From positions 1 through 33,434 of the forward strand of contig CANGFK010000008.1 in assembly GCA_947452925.1 (NCBI GenBank): a DNA stretch of 33,434 bases. The letters are read 5' to 3'. This DNA is from Chitinophagaceae bacterium (lineage in GTDB: Bacteria > Bacteroidota > Bacteroidia > Chitinophagales > Chitinophagaceae). A program made the translations under genes and the position numbers. Below, piece after piece: positions 1 to 8,206 of this stretch (position 1 is the first letter of the stretch; each line of letters begins with the position of its first letter). The notes beneath the pieces are model-generated. The model was given only the letters and a program-made list of their open reading frames with translations. It searched no databases and had not been told where the DNA came from.

Positions 1-195
1 ACTGATGTTATCTTTAAAAGAAAGCTATACAAACCAGGTGATTATGTGGTGAGGATATTGTTTGACAACAACCAGAATGGCGTCTGGGATGCAGGTAATT
101 ATAAGAAGCGGTTGCAACCAGAGATTGTGTTGGACAGAAACTGGAAATTGAATGTAAAAGCCAACTGGGATAATGAAACAGAGATAAAATTGTAA
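1..195 (+). CDS. C-terminal end of an Ig-like domain surface protein (partial)
   Basis: Frame 1 is open from the first base to a TAA at 193-195 and gives the last 64 residues of a protein whose start lies outside the window. The piece contains the pattern YVVRILFDNNQNGVWDAGNY, then a QPE and an ANWD motif close to the end. From family knowledge this resembles the conserved C-terminus of large Bacteroidota Ig-like (SbsA-type) cell-surface proteins. The function of the family is not established. The frame and stop are clear; the family call rests on a short segment and is moderate. Confidence 0.6.
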   Translation, partial: TDVIFKRKLYKPGDYVVRILFDNNQNGVWDAGNYKKRLQPEIVLDRNWKLNVKANWDNETEIKL

Positions 196-205
196 GCATA
201 TATTC

Positions 206-347
206 ACCACATAGACACAATAGGCACATAGCTTACAGAAGGTTTAAACAAGAAAACATAGGATTGGAAGTACATCGACCAGTCTATGTGAACTAAAGTG
301 AAACGCTTCTTTCCCCCTTTCTTTTCTTTGTTTCTATGTGTTAAATC
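206..347. repeat. Intergenic inverted-repeat element, copy 1 (CCACATAG type)
   Basis: The gap between two genes starts with a 26-base arm at 206-231 (ACCACATAGACACAA followed by TAGGCACATAG). The same 26 bases occur, reverse-complemented and without a mismatch, at 18356-18381. Weaker opposite-facing pieces (CTATGTGAACTAAAGTG near 285-301, CTATGTG near 335-341) suggest a decayed second arm. No gene is visible inside. It is one of three related elements in the window. Confidence 0.7.
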
Positions 348-362
348 TTTTCTGTGGCAAAC

Positions 363-1178
363 ATGTTAATAGATACTGTGGCAAATAACCCCGACCTGAT
401 AGCGTTTTTCAATGCAAAGGCTGCTCAATACAATCATCCCTCGTTCATAAAGGATGATCCTATTTCTATTCCCCATCGGTTTACAACTAAACAAGACATA
501 GAGATAGCCGGACTTTTTGCTGCCATACTTGCTTGGGGAACACGCACTGGTATTATTAATTCGTGTAACAGATTAATGAACTTTATGGGTAATAAGCCCT
601 ACGAGTTCATCATGAATATGCAGGATGATAACCCCGAAGCCCTATTATCAATGATGAAGTTTGTACACCGTACCTTTAATAGTACCGACCTTTTCTACTT
701 GTTAGATTTTCTTAAATACCATTACGCCACTTTGGGTGAACAATCATTGGAGACAGCTTTTTCTAAAGGACTTCTGGCAACAGATACCGACACAGAGAAT
801 GCTTTAAACGGCTTTCACAACTATGTTTTCTCTGGTAAGATACACGAAGAATATCCGCAGCGAACCAAGAAACATATAGCTGCACCGTTTAAGAAGTCTG
901 CTTGTAAACGGTTGAATATGTACCTGCGTTGGATGGTACGTAACGACAATAATGGGGTGGATTTTGGTATCTGGAACACCATAAAATCGAATCAATTAGT
1001 ATGTCCGATAGATGTACATGTGGCTAGAGTGGCAAAACGGTTTAATCTGTTGGACAGAAAACAAAATGACTGGCTGTCTGCTATTGAACTAACCAATTAC
1101 TTAAAACAATTGGATGCCAACGACCCAGTAAAATACGATTACGCCTTGTTTGGGTTGGGCGTGATAGAAAAGTTTTAA
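363..1178 (+). CDS. TIGR02757 (DUF2400) family protein
   Basis: This 271-residue protein shows the landmarks of the Bacteroidota TIGR02757 family: DPISIPHRF and a KQDIEIAGLFAAILAWG block near the N-terminus, CPIDVHVARVAKRF around residue 215, and a DPVKYDYALFGLGV C-terminus. The C-terminal pattern (PxDxHVxRxxxRL, then a helix and an Asp) recalls the HhH-GPD fold of DNA glycosylases; this is a fold-level comparison, not a proven activity. I chose ATG 363; an in-frame GTG at 354 would add three residues with no visible support. The length is near the family's usual 250-270. The next gene begins 9 bases downstream, so the two are probably co-transcribed. Confidence 0.85.
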   Translation: MLIDTVANNPDLIAFFNAKAAQYNHPSFIKDDPISIPHRFTTKQDIEIAGLFAAILAWGTRTGIINSCNRLMNFMGNKPYEFIMNMQDDNPEALLSMMKFVHRTFNSTDLFYLLDFLKYHYATLGEQSLETAFSKGLLATDTDTENALNGFHNYVFSGKIHEEYPQRTKKHIAAPFKKSACKRLNMYLRWMVRNDNNGVDFGIWNTIKSNQLVCPIDVHVARVAKRFNLLDRKQNDWLSAIELTNYLKQLDANDPVKYDYALFGLGVIEKF

Positions 1179-1187
1179 ATAGCTGCT

Positions 1188-1514
1188 ATGGATAATTTAC
1201 TTCTTGTAAAAGAGACACTTGAAAAGGAAACTGGTATGGTGTTGCAAAAAACACCTACAATGTATGGGTTGCAAGCAGCATTGGCAACATACATCAATGG
1301 ACTTATACTAAATGACTTTGATAAATTAGTTTATCTGCTATACAGAATAGACATTAATGAGAAGCTCATCAAACAATTATTGCAAGAAGCCGAAACAACT
1401 CCGGCGGGAGAAACCATTGCCAAAACAATCATCGAGCGGCAGTTACAGAAGATTATTTCAAGGAAAGACAATACACCTCCTGCTGATGCTAATTGTGAAG
1501 AAGAAAAATGGTGA
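1188..1514 (+). CDS. Small conserved hypothetical protein
   Basis: A 108-residue, mostly helical protein without signal peptide or membrane segment. Its centre reads KLVYLLYRIDINEKLIKQLL and the C-terminal half has a TIIERQLQKI helix followed by an acidic tail. I recall similar LLYRIDVxExxL proteins in Bacteroidota but know no named domain or function. It starts 9 bases after the TIGR02757 gene, which indicates co-transcription. Its stop lies 5 bases from the stop of the convergent gene. Confidence 0.75.
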   Translation: MDNLLLVKETLEKETGMVLQKTPTMYGLQAALATYINGLILNDFDKLVYLLYRIDINEKLIKQLLQEAETTPAGETIAKTIIERQLQKIISRKDNTPPADANCEEEKW

Positions 1515-1519
1515 GCCTA

Positions 1520-2017
1520 TTAAAAAGTAAACCCTGTTTCTATGCTTGGAGAGAACGTCAACGGTTTGTCATTGCCCAATCGCACAGGTAGCGGCGTTCC
1601 AATGTAGAAGTTACTATACTTTCCTCTCACAATAACTTTACTGAATACAGGTGTAAAACCAAACCTGCCTGTACTTTCAAAAGCTAGTCTACCCGCAAAC
1701 GTATAGCCATTGCCAAGAGCTACCAAAACACCAGGATGAAACAAGAAGTTGGTCATTTTACTCACCCCTTTCTCTGTTCTGATAAAAGGAATAAATTGAA
1801 GTGTGTAGCCAATTTTGGCATTCTTCCATACATTAATTCCTGTTGGAAACCCAACCTGATAATAGTCTTTAAAGTTGTAGCTTGGCTTATCATTGCTGAT
1901 GGTAACAATCGGATGTACCAAACCCGCAAAAGCGACAATCTTTGGGTAGGTAACTTGAGAAAAGAGTACGGAACTTAACAGTAGAAAAATAGGGAGTAAT
2001 AAGTGTTTTACTTTCAT
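1520..2017 (-). CDS. Secreted, probably outer-membrane beta-barrel-like hypothetical protein
   Basis: This 165-residue protein starts with a clear signal peptide (MKVKHLLLPIFLLLSSVLFS followed by Q). The rest is rich in alternating aromatic and small residues, with Gly-rich turns and a terminal Phe (ETGFTF), a common feature of outer-membrane beta-barrel proteins. I do not recognise a specific family. It is convergent with the preceding gene. On the minus strand, TATTTTCG (2047 to 2040), a near match to the Bacteroidota -7 element, lies 22 bases upstream of the start. The -33 element is not clear. Confidence 0.7.
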   Translation of the reverse strand: MKVKHLLLPIFLLLSSVLFSQVTYPKIVAFAGLVHPIVTISNDKPSYNFKDYYQVGFPTGINVWKNAKIGYTLQFIPFIRTEKGVSKMTNFLFHPGVLVALGNGYTFAGRLAFESTGRFGFTPVFSKVIVRGKYSNFYIGTPLPVRLGNDKPLTFSPSIETGFTF

Positions 2018-2160
2018 AATCAGTTAGTCTTGAACGAGCCGAAAATAAGAGAAGACAATTATTTGTAAAAGATTTTTTCACTTATCGAAAAATCAACTCT
2101 TTGTATTGGCAAATACTTTTTGTTTAATTTATTTTTAAGGTTTTTTTATCACCTGCTCCC

Positions 2161-2192
2161 TTGAAAATGACTGCCTTGTTCCTTTATATTTG
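2161..2192 (+). promoter_or_regulatory. Candidate Bacteroidota promoter (TTG-N21-TATATTTG)
   Basis: TTG at 2161-2163 and TATATTTG at 2185-2192 match the -33/-7 consensus TTG-N17-23-TAnnTTTG. The predicted transcript start is near 2196-2199. This argues against the upstream start codons (TTG 2161, ATG 2167) and places ATG 2200 at or just after the 5' end of the mRNA. Confidence 0.45.
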
Positions 2193-2199
2193 TCTGAAT

Positions 2200-2526
2200 A
2201 TGTTCAGGGCAGCTATCAATATTGTTTTCATACTTCTTCTTTCATCGGTAATATTTCCCGTTAAAGAAGCCAGCGCCTGCCTTTTAGCTAAGCAATGCAC
2301 CCAACCTACAACGCCATCAAATGAAGGAGATGATCAAGATGACGAGGATGATGCAACAGCAGACATGGTCAAGAAAATAGACTTTAAAATAAAATTTGAT
2401 ATTGCTGGAGCTGATGTGTTAACCCATCAGGCAGTTCAAGCCAACTTACTGCATTACGCAGATTACGGCTTTCTGTTGCCGCCAAACCATGCTGCTGACG
2501 TACAAACGCCTCCTCCCAATTGCTAG
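2200..2526 (+). CDS. Small secreted protein with acidic linker
   Basis: From ATG 2200 this gives 108 residues: a hydrophobic signal segment ending in EASA-C, a short Cys-containing stretch, a very acidic linker (DDQDDEDD) and a C-terminal part ending PPPNC. Cleavage at ASA|C by signal peptidase I looks plausible; a true lipobox is not obvious. In-frame starts at 2161 and 2167 exist but fall inside the predicted promoter. No family is recognised. It precedes the SulP gene by 218 bases, and whether they share a transcript is unclear. The acidic stretch might bind cations; that is only inference. Confidence 0.55.
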   Translation: MFRAAINIVFILLLSSVIFPVKEASACLLAKQCTQPTTPSNEGDDQDDEDDATADMVKKIDFKIKFDIAGADVLTHQAVQANLLHYADYGFLLPPNHAADVQTPPPNC

Positions 2527-2744
2527 TACTGCAAAATGATTGCGTCTTTCCACTCACCTCTCAGCGTGTTTGGCAACGATACATCATATCCCATTTCTCA
2601 ATAAGTCCACTTGTTGAGAAGGTATTTATTGTGGTTGAAAGGAGACACCACTTAGGTGTTTCAAAATCGATTGATTACAATAATTGCCACCAATACTATA
2701 CTTCCTCGGAAGGTTTCTTTTACGTTACATTAATCTTTATTTCA

Positions 2745-4310
2745 ATGAAAAAATATTTTCAAAGTGTAGGTGCAGATGCGCCTGCATCAATAGTAGTATT
2801 ACTGGTTGCACTACCGCTGTGTCTTGGTATCGCATTGGCAAGCGGTGCACCTCTTTTCTCGGGCATTATTGCTGGGATTGTTGGGGGCGTAGTTGTTGGT
2901 ATGCTTAGTGGTTCTCAGCTTAGTGTCAGTGGTCCTGCTGCTGGTCTCACTGCAATAGTCGCAATGGCAATTGGAAAACTGCATGTTTATGATGCCTTTT
3001 TAGTTGCAGTAGTTATCGCTGGGTTGTTCCAACTTATTCTCGGTTTTCTAAATGCAGGTATCATTGGCGACTATATTCCCAATGCTGTTATCAAAGGAAT
3101 GTTGGCTGCCATTGGACTGATCCTTATCTTAAAACAGATGCCGCACCTCGTGGGTTATGACGCAGACTATGCTGGCGACGAAAACTTCAAGCAAGCTGAC
3201 AATGCCAACACCTTCTCAGAATTATCCAATTCTTTGGGCGCATTTTCCCTTGCCGCAATAGTAATTGGTGTGTTATCACTTGGCATTCTCACCCTTTGGG
3301 AAACACAGTTGTTCAAAAAACAAGTCGTTTTCAAATACATCCCCGGGCCTTTGGTGGTAGTAATAATTGGTGCATTCATCAATCAGTATCTACTTGTTTC
3401 AATGCCCGATGCCGCCCTCAAAGGGAAGGAACTGGTGAAGTTGCCCGTTGCAGAAAACATCAACCACTTCTTTTCTTTCTTCACCTTCCCCAACTTCAGC
3501 TATATCTTGAATCCAGAGGTTTGGAAAGCTGCTTTAACATTGGCTGTGGTAGCTAGCTTGGAAACCCTTCTAGGTATTGAAGCAGTAGATAAGCTGGACC
3601 CGCTCAAAAGAGTTACGCCAACCAACCGCGAACTAAAAGCACAAGGCGTGGGCAATATTGTAAGTGGCTTAATAGGCGGTCTTCCACTCACATCGGTTAT
3701 CGTGCGGAGCTCTGCAAATGTTGCATCGGGCGCCAAAAGCAAGGTGTCCTCCATCTTGCATGGTGCGCTGCTATTAGTATTTGTTCTGCTCATCCCGTCA
3801 TTAATCAACAAGATTCCGCTGGCTTCCCTAGCTGCCATTTTAGTGTTCACTGGGTATAAGTTAGCTAAAATTCCGCTTTTCAAAGAGTTCTACAAAAAGG
3901 GGCTAGATCAGTTCATCCCTTTCGTAGTGACTATTGTAGCCATATTGATGACCGACTTATTAATAGGAATCCTCATCGGTATTGGCGTAGGACTTTTCTT
4001 CTTGTTAAGAAGCAATTTCAAGTCTGCTATCATGGTTGTAAATGATCAGAATAACTACCTGATTAGGCTTCGCAAGGATGTTTCTTTTCTTAATAAGCCC
4101 ATTATAAAAAAGAAACTGGAATCGGTGCCTGCAAATGCTTTTGTAATAATTGATGCCACTAGGGCAGATTTTATCGACAAAGACATTATCGAGGAAATAA
4201 ACAATTTCATGTTGCACGCACACCTGAAAAATATTCGTGTAGAAATGAAGAAGAGTACCTACAAAACGCTACATCTTCTTTTCAATACACCACAAACATT
4301 AACAGCATAA
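2745..4310 (+). CDS. SulP family inorganic anion transporter (probable bicarbonate transporter) with STAS domain
   Basis: This 521-residue membrane protein has the SulP core: VALPLCLGIALASGAPLFSG, then GSQLSVSGPAAGLTAIV, then many hydrophobic helices up to about residue 430, and a cytoplasmic STAS domain (ANAFVIIDATRADFIDKDI onward). SulP proteins move sulfate, bicarbonate or other anions by Na+ or H+ coupling. The carbonic anhydrase 22 bases downstream makes bicarbonate the likely substrate, by analogy with other SulP-carbonic anhydrase pairs. I chose ATG 2745 because the SulP N-terminus begins there (MKKYFQSVGADAPASI); an open extension back to 2520 has no SulP-like sequence. The 218-base leader holds a weak hairpin (ACACC/GGTGT near 2646-2660). 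Confidence 0.9.
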   Translation: MKKYFQSVGADAPASIVVLLVALPLCLGIALASGAPLFSGIIAGIVGGVVVGMLSGSQLSVSGPAAGLTAIVAMAIGKLHVYDAFLVAVVIAGLFQLILGFLNAGIIGDYIPNAVIKGMLAAIGLILILKQMPHLVGYDADYAGDENFKQADNANTFSELSNSLGAFSLAAIVIGVLSLGILTLWETQLFKKQVVFKYIPGPLVVVIIGAFINQYLLVSMPDAALKGKELVKLPVAENINHFFSFFTFPNFSYILNPEVWKAALTLAVVASLETLLGIEAVDKLDPLKRVTPTNRELKAQGVGNIVSGLIGGLPLTSVIVRSSANVASGAKSKVSSILHGALLLVFVLLIPSLINKIPLASLAAILVFTGYKLAKIPLFKEFYKKGLDQFIPFVVTIVAILMTDLLIGILIGIGVGLFFLLRSNFKSAIMVVNDQNNYLIRLRKDVSFLNKPIIKKKLESVPANAFVIIDATRADFIDKDIIEEINNFMLHAHLKNIRVEMKKSTYKTLHLLFNTPQTLTA

Positions 4311-4332
4311 TTAAATAAAAAAAATACTAGAG

Positions 4333-4965
4333 ATGAAAATTTACGAGAAGTTATTATTAGAAAATAAGGCATGGGCAAAGGAACAATTGGAAGATGACCC
4401 AGAGTTTTTTTCGAGGTTAGCACACATCCAGACGCCGGAGTTTTTGTGGATTGGTTGTAGTGACAGCCGCGTTCCTGCCGATAAAATTACAGGAACCCAG
4501 CCGGGAGAAATATTTGTACACCGCAACATTGCAAACTTGGTGGTACACACCGATTTAAACCTGCTCAGCGTATTGCAATATGCCGTAGAAGTTTTGCAGG
4601 TTAAGCATATTATTGTGTGTGGTCATTATGGTTGTGGAGGTGTGAAGGCAGCAATGACGCAGCAATCTTTTGGAATAATCAACAAATGGTTGCGCAACAT
4701 CAAAGACGTGTATCGTATTCACAAAGACGAAGTGGACAGTGTAGAAGATGCAGAAAAAAGAGTAAATAAACTGATAGAAATTAACGTTCAGGAGCAGGTG
4801 TACAACCTTGCTAAAACATCTATCATTCAGTCTGCATGGAAAAATCATAAACGCCCGCATTTGCATGGATGGGTTTATGGATTGGAGAATGGTATTATAA
4901 ATCCAATATTTGAGTTACCGGCAGGTAGTCCCATAGATCCGGTTTATCTATATGATAACCTGTAA
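4333..4965 (+). CDS. Beta-class carbonic anhydrase
   Basis: A 210-residue beta-carbonic anhydrase that interconverts CO2 and bicarbonate in the cytoplasm. The zinc ligands are visible as Cys42 in GCSDSR, and His98 and Cys101 in CGHYGCGG. Asp44 and Arg46 form the usual Asp-Arg dyad. The length is normal for the plant/Can-like subgroup. It follows the SulP gene by 22 A-rich bases and is followed by a strong terminator at 4992, so the two genes form a unit that probably takes up and equilibrates inorganic carbon. Confidence 0.95.
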   Translation: MKIYEKLLLENKAWAKEQLEDDPEFFSRLAHIQTPEFLWIGCSDSRVPADKITGTQPGEIFVHRNIANLVVHTDLNLLSVLQYAVEVLQVKHIIVCGHYGCGGVKAAMTQQSFGIINKWLRNIKDVYRIHKDEVDSVEDAEKRVNKLIEINVQEQVYNLAKTSIIQSAWKNHKRPHLHGWVYGLENGIINPIFELPAGSPIDPVYLYDNL

Positions 4966-4991
4966 CAGGACTTTTTGCATAATCTAAACAA

Positions 4992-5017
4992 AAAAACGCT
5001 CCATAGGGAGCGTTTTT
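4992..5017 (+). terminator. Intrinsic terminator after carbonic anhydrase
   Basis: A perfect 11-bp stem (AAAAACGCTCC / GGAGCGTTTTT) with loop ATAG. The 3' arm supplies the T-run. It ends the SulP-carbonic anhydrase unit. Confidence 0.9.
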
Positions 5018-5052
5018 AGTTTTCTAAATCGGGTGACAAGAAGCTTTATAAC

Positions 5053-5272
5053 AATGGTATGTCGATAATACGAAAAAGTTAGTTAGAAATACAAAAAGGT
5101 TTGGCGATAATTCATAAAGGTTTGTCTAAAATACGAAATGGTATGTCAATAATATGAAAAGGTATGCCGATAATACAAAAATGTATGTCAATAATATGAA
5201 AAGGTTTGGCTATAATTCACAAAGGTTTGTCTAAAATACAAAAAGGTATGTTGATAATACGAAAAGGTATAG
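5053..5272. repeat. 21-bp tandem repeat array A (about 10.5 units, exact spacing)
   Basis: The anchor GGT (or its variant) falls at 5056, 5077, 5098, 5119, 5140, 5161, 5182, 5203, 5224, 5245 and 5266: ten successive intervals of exactly 21 bases. The unit core is GGTATGTCGATAATA followed by an A-tract; alternating subtypes carry GGTTTGTCTAAAATA or GGTTTGGCGATAATT. Units diverge by substitution only, with no length change. Stop codons occur in all six frames. The array ends about 105 bases before the helicase gene. Confidence 0.95.
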
Positions 5273-5365
5273 GAGCAGAACCCGATTGCCCTCCCCAAGC
5301 CCCCACATTTTATAGTTCACATTTCATATTTGGCAACTCATATTTCATAACTCTCTTCCCCGCCT

Positions 5366-5373
5366 TATCTTCG
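5366..5373 (+). promoter_or_regulatory. Candidate -7 element TATCTTCG four bases before the helicase start
   Basis: TATCTTCG matches TAnnTTTG at seven of eight positions and lies at 5366-5373, with ATG at 5378. A transcript from here would begin at or next to the start codon, giving a leaderless mRNA. No clear -33 TTG is present at the usual distance, so this remains a candidate. Confidence 0.4.
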
Positions 5374-5377
5374 CCCC

Positions 5378-7705
5378 ATGCAGGATTATTTATCAGGATT
5401 AAACGAGCCACAGCGCGAAGCAGTAACACATATCAACGGCCCATTGATGATTGTAGCGGGTGCCGGAAGTGGTAAAACCAAGGTACTCACCACCAGAATC
5501 GCCCACCTGATGGCGCAAGGGGTAGATGCTTTCAACATATTGGCGCTCACATTTACCAACAAGGCTGCTGCCGAAATGAAGGAGCGTATCGAGAAGATAT
5601 TGAACAACCACGAAGCCCGTAATCTATATATTGGTACTTTCCATAGCGTGTTTGCCAGGATTCTCCGTGCCGAAGCCCACAGGATTGGTTACCCCAATTC
5701 TTTTACTATTTATGATACCGATGATAGCCGTAGCGTTATAAAAACAGTTGTAAATGAACTGAATTTAGACGATAAACAATACAAAGCAAACATTGTCGGC
5801 AACAGAATTTCTTCTGCTAAGAATGCTTTGATAGGCCCTGGTGAATACGCCATTGATGGATACTTGCAGCAAGAGGACATCCGTGCAAACCGTCCGGCTA
5901 TTGCTAAGATTTATGCGGCGTATTGCGCCCGTTGCTTTAAGAATGGAGCCATGGACTTTGATGATTTGTTGTTGAAGATGTACGAAATGCTGAACACACA
6001 ACCCGATGCCCTCAGCAAATACCAACGTAAGTTTAAATACATCATGATAGATGAGTATCAGGATACCAATGCAGTGCAGTATCAGATTTCTAAGTTGTTG
6101 GGAGCGATGAATGAAAATATTTGTGTAGTGGGAGATGATGCACAGAGTATCTATAGTTTTCGTGGTGCAACGATTGAAAATATCTTACAGTTTCAAAAGG
6201 ATTATGACGATGTGAAAGTAGTTAAGCTAGAGCAAAACTATCGTAGCACACAAAGCATATTGAAGGTTGCTAACGAAATAATCGGCAACAACAAAGGGCA
6301 GATACCAAAGCAATTGTGGACGGATAATAAAATTGGCGAGAAGATTAAAGTGGTGCGTACTATGACCGATAATGATGAAGGCAAGTTTGTGTCGGATGCT
6401 ATTCAGGAGCAAAAACTGCGCAATCATTATATGAACAGCGACTTTGCTATTCTTTACCGCACCAATGCACAAAGCCGTGCCTATGAAGAAAGCCTTAGGC
6501 GAATGGGAATCACCTATCGTATTTATGGCGGCACGAGTTTCTATCAACGCAAAGAGGTAAAGGATATGCTGGCCTACCTGCGGATTGTAGTAAATCAACG
6601 CGATGAAGAAGCTTTAAAGCGTATTATTAATTATCCTGCAAGGGGAATTGGTAAAACGAGTATCGAGAAGTTGGCCATTGTAGCTAGTGAGCAGAATATT
6701 ACCCTATTCGAGACAGTGCAACGCGCTGGGGAAATTGGTTTTAAAGGCGGCACACTAGAATCGTTGCAGAACTTCGTAACGATGATTAAGTATTTTCAAA
6801 CGTTATTGAATGATAAGAATGCTTATGATGTTGCTGTGTTGGTAGGCAAGCATACCAACTTAGTTAAGGAGTTATTTGCAGATAAAACAACAGAAGGTCT
6901 TGCTCGCTACGAAAACGTGCAGGAATTGTTGAACTCTATAAAGAACTGGACAGAAATGCCCGACAATGAGGATGGCGAGGTGATGGAGAAATCGTTAGGG
7001 GCGTTCTTACAACAGGTTACTTTGTTTACCGATGCCGATGATGACAAAGAAAATGCAGATGTGGTGAAACTAATGACTATCCACGCTGCCAAAGGACTGG
7101 AGTTTGCTTGTGTGTTTGTTGGAGGAATAGAAGAAAATCTGTTTCCCAATGCCATGAGCGTAAACACCCGTGAGGAATTGGAAGAGGAGAGGCGTTTGTT
7201 TTATGTGGCCGTTACGAGGGCTAAAGATAAATTGTGGCTCACCTACTCCAACTCCCGCTATCGCTTTGGGCAATTGGTACAGAATGATCCTAGTCGTTTT
7301 CTGGATGAAATGCCCGAGCAGTTTCTTGATCGTACCAATTCTGGTGGTGGTATGCGTAATCAGGGCGGAACAAGTACCGGTAATCCTTTCGAGCGGATGC
7401 ACAAAGGAATGGGAATGCCTAACGCGGGCAATGGCAACCCCGGTGGACCTAAACCCAAGCCGAGTTATATGCCTGCGCAACCTGTTGCACCCAAAGTAAA
7501 AGAGCATATACCAAGTGAAAACTTCGAGGCAAGTGATACGAGCAATTTACAGGCTGGACAAAAAGTGGAGCACCAGAAGTTTGGGTTTGGAATAGTTTTA
7601 AAAGTAGAAGGTTCGGGACATAATCCCATTGCAAATATCGATTTCAAACAGAATGGGGAGAAGAAGATCATGCTGAACTATGCTAAGTTGAGGATTGTGG
7701 AGTAA
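5378..7705 (+). CDS. UvrD/PcrA-type superfamily 1 DNA helicase
   Basis: A 775-residue ATP-dependent 3'-5' helicase of the UvrD/Rep/PcrA group, which acts in DNA repair and replication restart. The SF1A motifs appear in order: Walker A AGAGSGKT at 27-34, Ia LALTFTNKAAAEMKER, II MIDEYQDTN, III VVGDDAQSIYSFRGA, IV LEQNYRSTQSIL, V TIHAAKGLEF and VI RRLFYVAVTRAK. After a Gly/Asn/Pro-rich linker (about 645-715) comes the PcrA-type C-terminal Tudor-like module (VEHQKFGFGIVLKVEG). The length is normal. The start fits the family N-terminus (LSGLNEPQREAV). Array A lies directly upstream. Confidence 0.95.
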   Translation: MQDYLSGLNEPQREAVTHINGPLMIVAGAGSGKTKVLTTRIAHLMAQGVDAFNILALTFTNKAAAEMKERIEKILNNHEARNLYIGTFHSVFARILRAEAHRIGYPNSFTIYDTDDSRSVIKTVVNELNLDDKQYKANIVGNRISSAKNALIGPGEYAIDGYLQQEDIRANRPAIAKIYAAYCARCFKNGAMDFDDLLLKMYEMLNTQPDALSKYQRKFKYIMIDEYQDTNAVQYQISKLLGAMNENICVVGDDAQSIYSFRGATIENILQFQKDYDDVKVVKLEQNYRSTQSILKVANEIIGNNKGQIPKQLWTDNKIGEKIKVVRTMTDNDEGKFVSDAIQEQKLRNHYMNSDFAILYRTNAQSRAYEESLRRMGITYRIYGGTSFYQRKEVKDMLAYLRIVVNQRDEEALKRIINYPARGIGKTSIEKLAIVASEQNITLFETVQRAGEIGFKGGTLESLQNFVTMIKYFQTLLNDKNAYDVAVLVGKHTNLVKELFADKTTEGLARYENVQELLNSIKNWTEMPDNEDGEVMEKSLGAFLQQVTLFTDADDDKENADVVKLMTIHAAKGLEFACVFVGGIEENLFPNAMSVNTREELEEERRLFYVAVTRAKDKLWLTYSNSRYRFGQLVQNDPSRFLDEMPEQFLDRTNSGGGMRNQGGTSTGNPFERMHKGMGMPNAGNGNPGGPKPKPSYMPAQPVAPKVKEHIPSENFEASDTSNLQAGQKVEHQKFGFGIVLKVEGSGHNPIANIDFKQNGEKKIMLNYAKLRIVE

Positions 7706-7714
7706 AAGAAATGA

Positions 7715-8107
7715 ATGAAAGAAGAACGGAGAAAAGCAAGGTTATGGGCTAAGGAAAACATCTCTGAATTTGGAGAAAAGATTTATGTAAATAATTATCC
7801 GGTTATTTTATTAAGTTATTATAGAAGTGATGTAAAATCAATAACGGGTAAATCACATGAAGATGCTGTTTATTTATTCAGGCAAATTGATATACTGCCC
7901 GAGATTTTAAAAGCAGCGAAATACATTGGAAGTTCTCCTGATTATGGTTCTCACAATGAAGTTAATTTTTGGCATTATTATATATTTTTACTGAATGATA
8001 AGCCCAGTTATTTTAATATAATGGAAACAAAAAAAGGAGAGTTCAGAATAAACTCTGTCAGTGATGAAAAGGGCTTTGATAGGGATAAAATAAAAAACAA
8101 GGTTTAA
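7715..8107 (+). CDS. Small AT-rich protein, possibly a BECR-fold (barnase/RelE-like) nuclease
   Basis: A 130-residue cytoplasmic protein starting 9 bases after the helicase stop. The pattern LPEILKAAKYIGSSPDYG, then WHYYIFLLNDKPSYFNIMET, resembles the Barnase-EndoU-ColicinE5/D-RelE-like nuclease domains found at C-termini of phage MuF and polymorphic toxin proteins: a helix with LPExxxxAxY, then strands with HYY and YFNI. This is recollection of a pattern, not a search result, and the catalytic residues cannot be assigned. There is no signal peptide or delivery domain. By eye it is more AT-rich than the helicase, which suggests later acquisition. No obvious immunity gene follows. Confidence 0.45.
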   Translation: MKEERRKARLWAKENISEFGEKIYVNNYPVILLSYYRSDVKSITGKSHEDAVYLFRQIDILPEILKAAKYIGSSPDYGSHNEVNFWHYYIFLLNDKPSYFNIMETKKGEFRINSVSDEKGFDRDKIKNKV

Positions 8108-8118
8108 AGATGCGGTGA

Positions 8119-8137
8119 AGTGGTTCTACAAACCACT
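8119..8137. other. Hairpin after the 7715 gene
   Basis: AGTGGTT / AACCACT with loop CTACA, extended by GATGC / GCGTC (one wobble) across a small internal loop. There is no strong T-run, so its role as a terminator is uncertain. Confidence 0.4.
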
Positions 8138-8206
8138 GCGTCTTATTCTCTAAAACCTTGTAATGCAAATATATACCTAAAACTACAGTTTATTAATAAA
8201 TATACC

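Larger units (their letters stand above)
4966..5377. other. Gene-free 412-base interval: terminator, 21-bp array, helicase promoter region
   Basis: This interval holds the carbonic anhydrase terminator (4992-5017), a regular 21-bp tandem array (5053-5272) and about 100 bases of AT-rich leader with a -7-like TATCTTCG just before the helicase start. No open frame crosses the array on either strand, and no RNA gene was recognised. Confidence 0.8.

Noticed and set aside
2520..2744. N-terminal extension of the SulP frame
   Set aside because: The 75 extra residues have no SulP similarity and overlap the previous gene's stop; the family N-terminus begins at ATG 2745.
3167..3883. Minus-strand frames inside SulP
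   Set aside because: They are shadows of a well-supported membrane protein gene.
5053..5272. CRISPR array
   Set aside because: Units are contiguous 21-mers with no constant repeat/unique spacer alternation, and no cas genes are present.
5206..5475. 89-residue frame before the helicase
   Set aside because: It runs from array A into the helicase in another frame and has no coding character.
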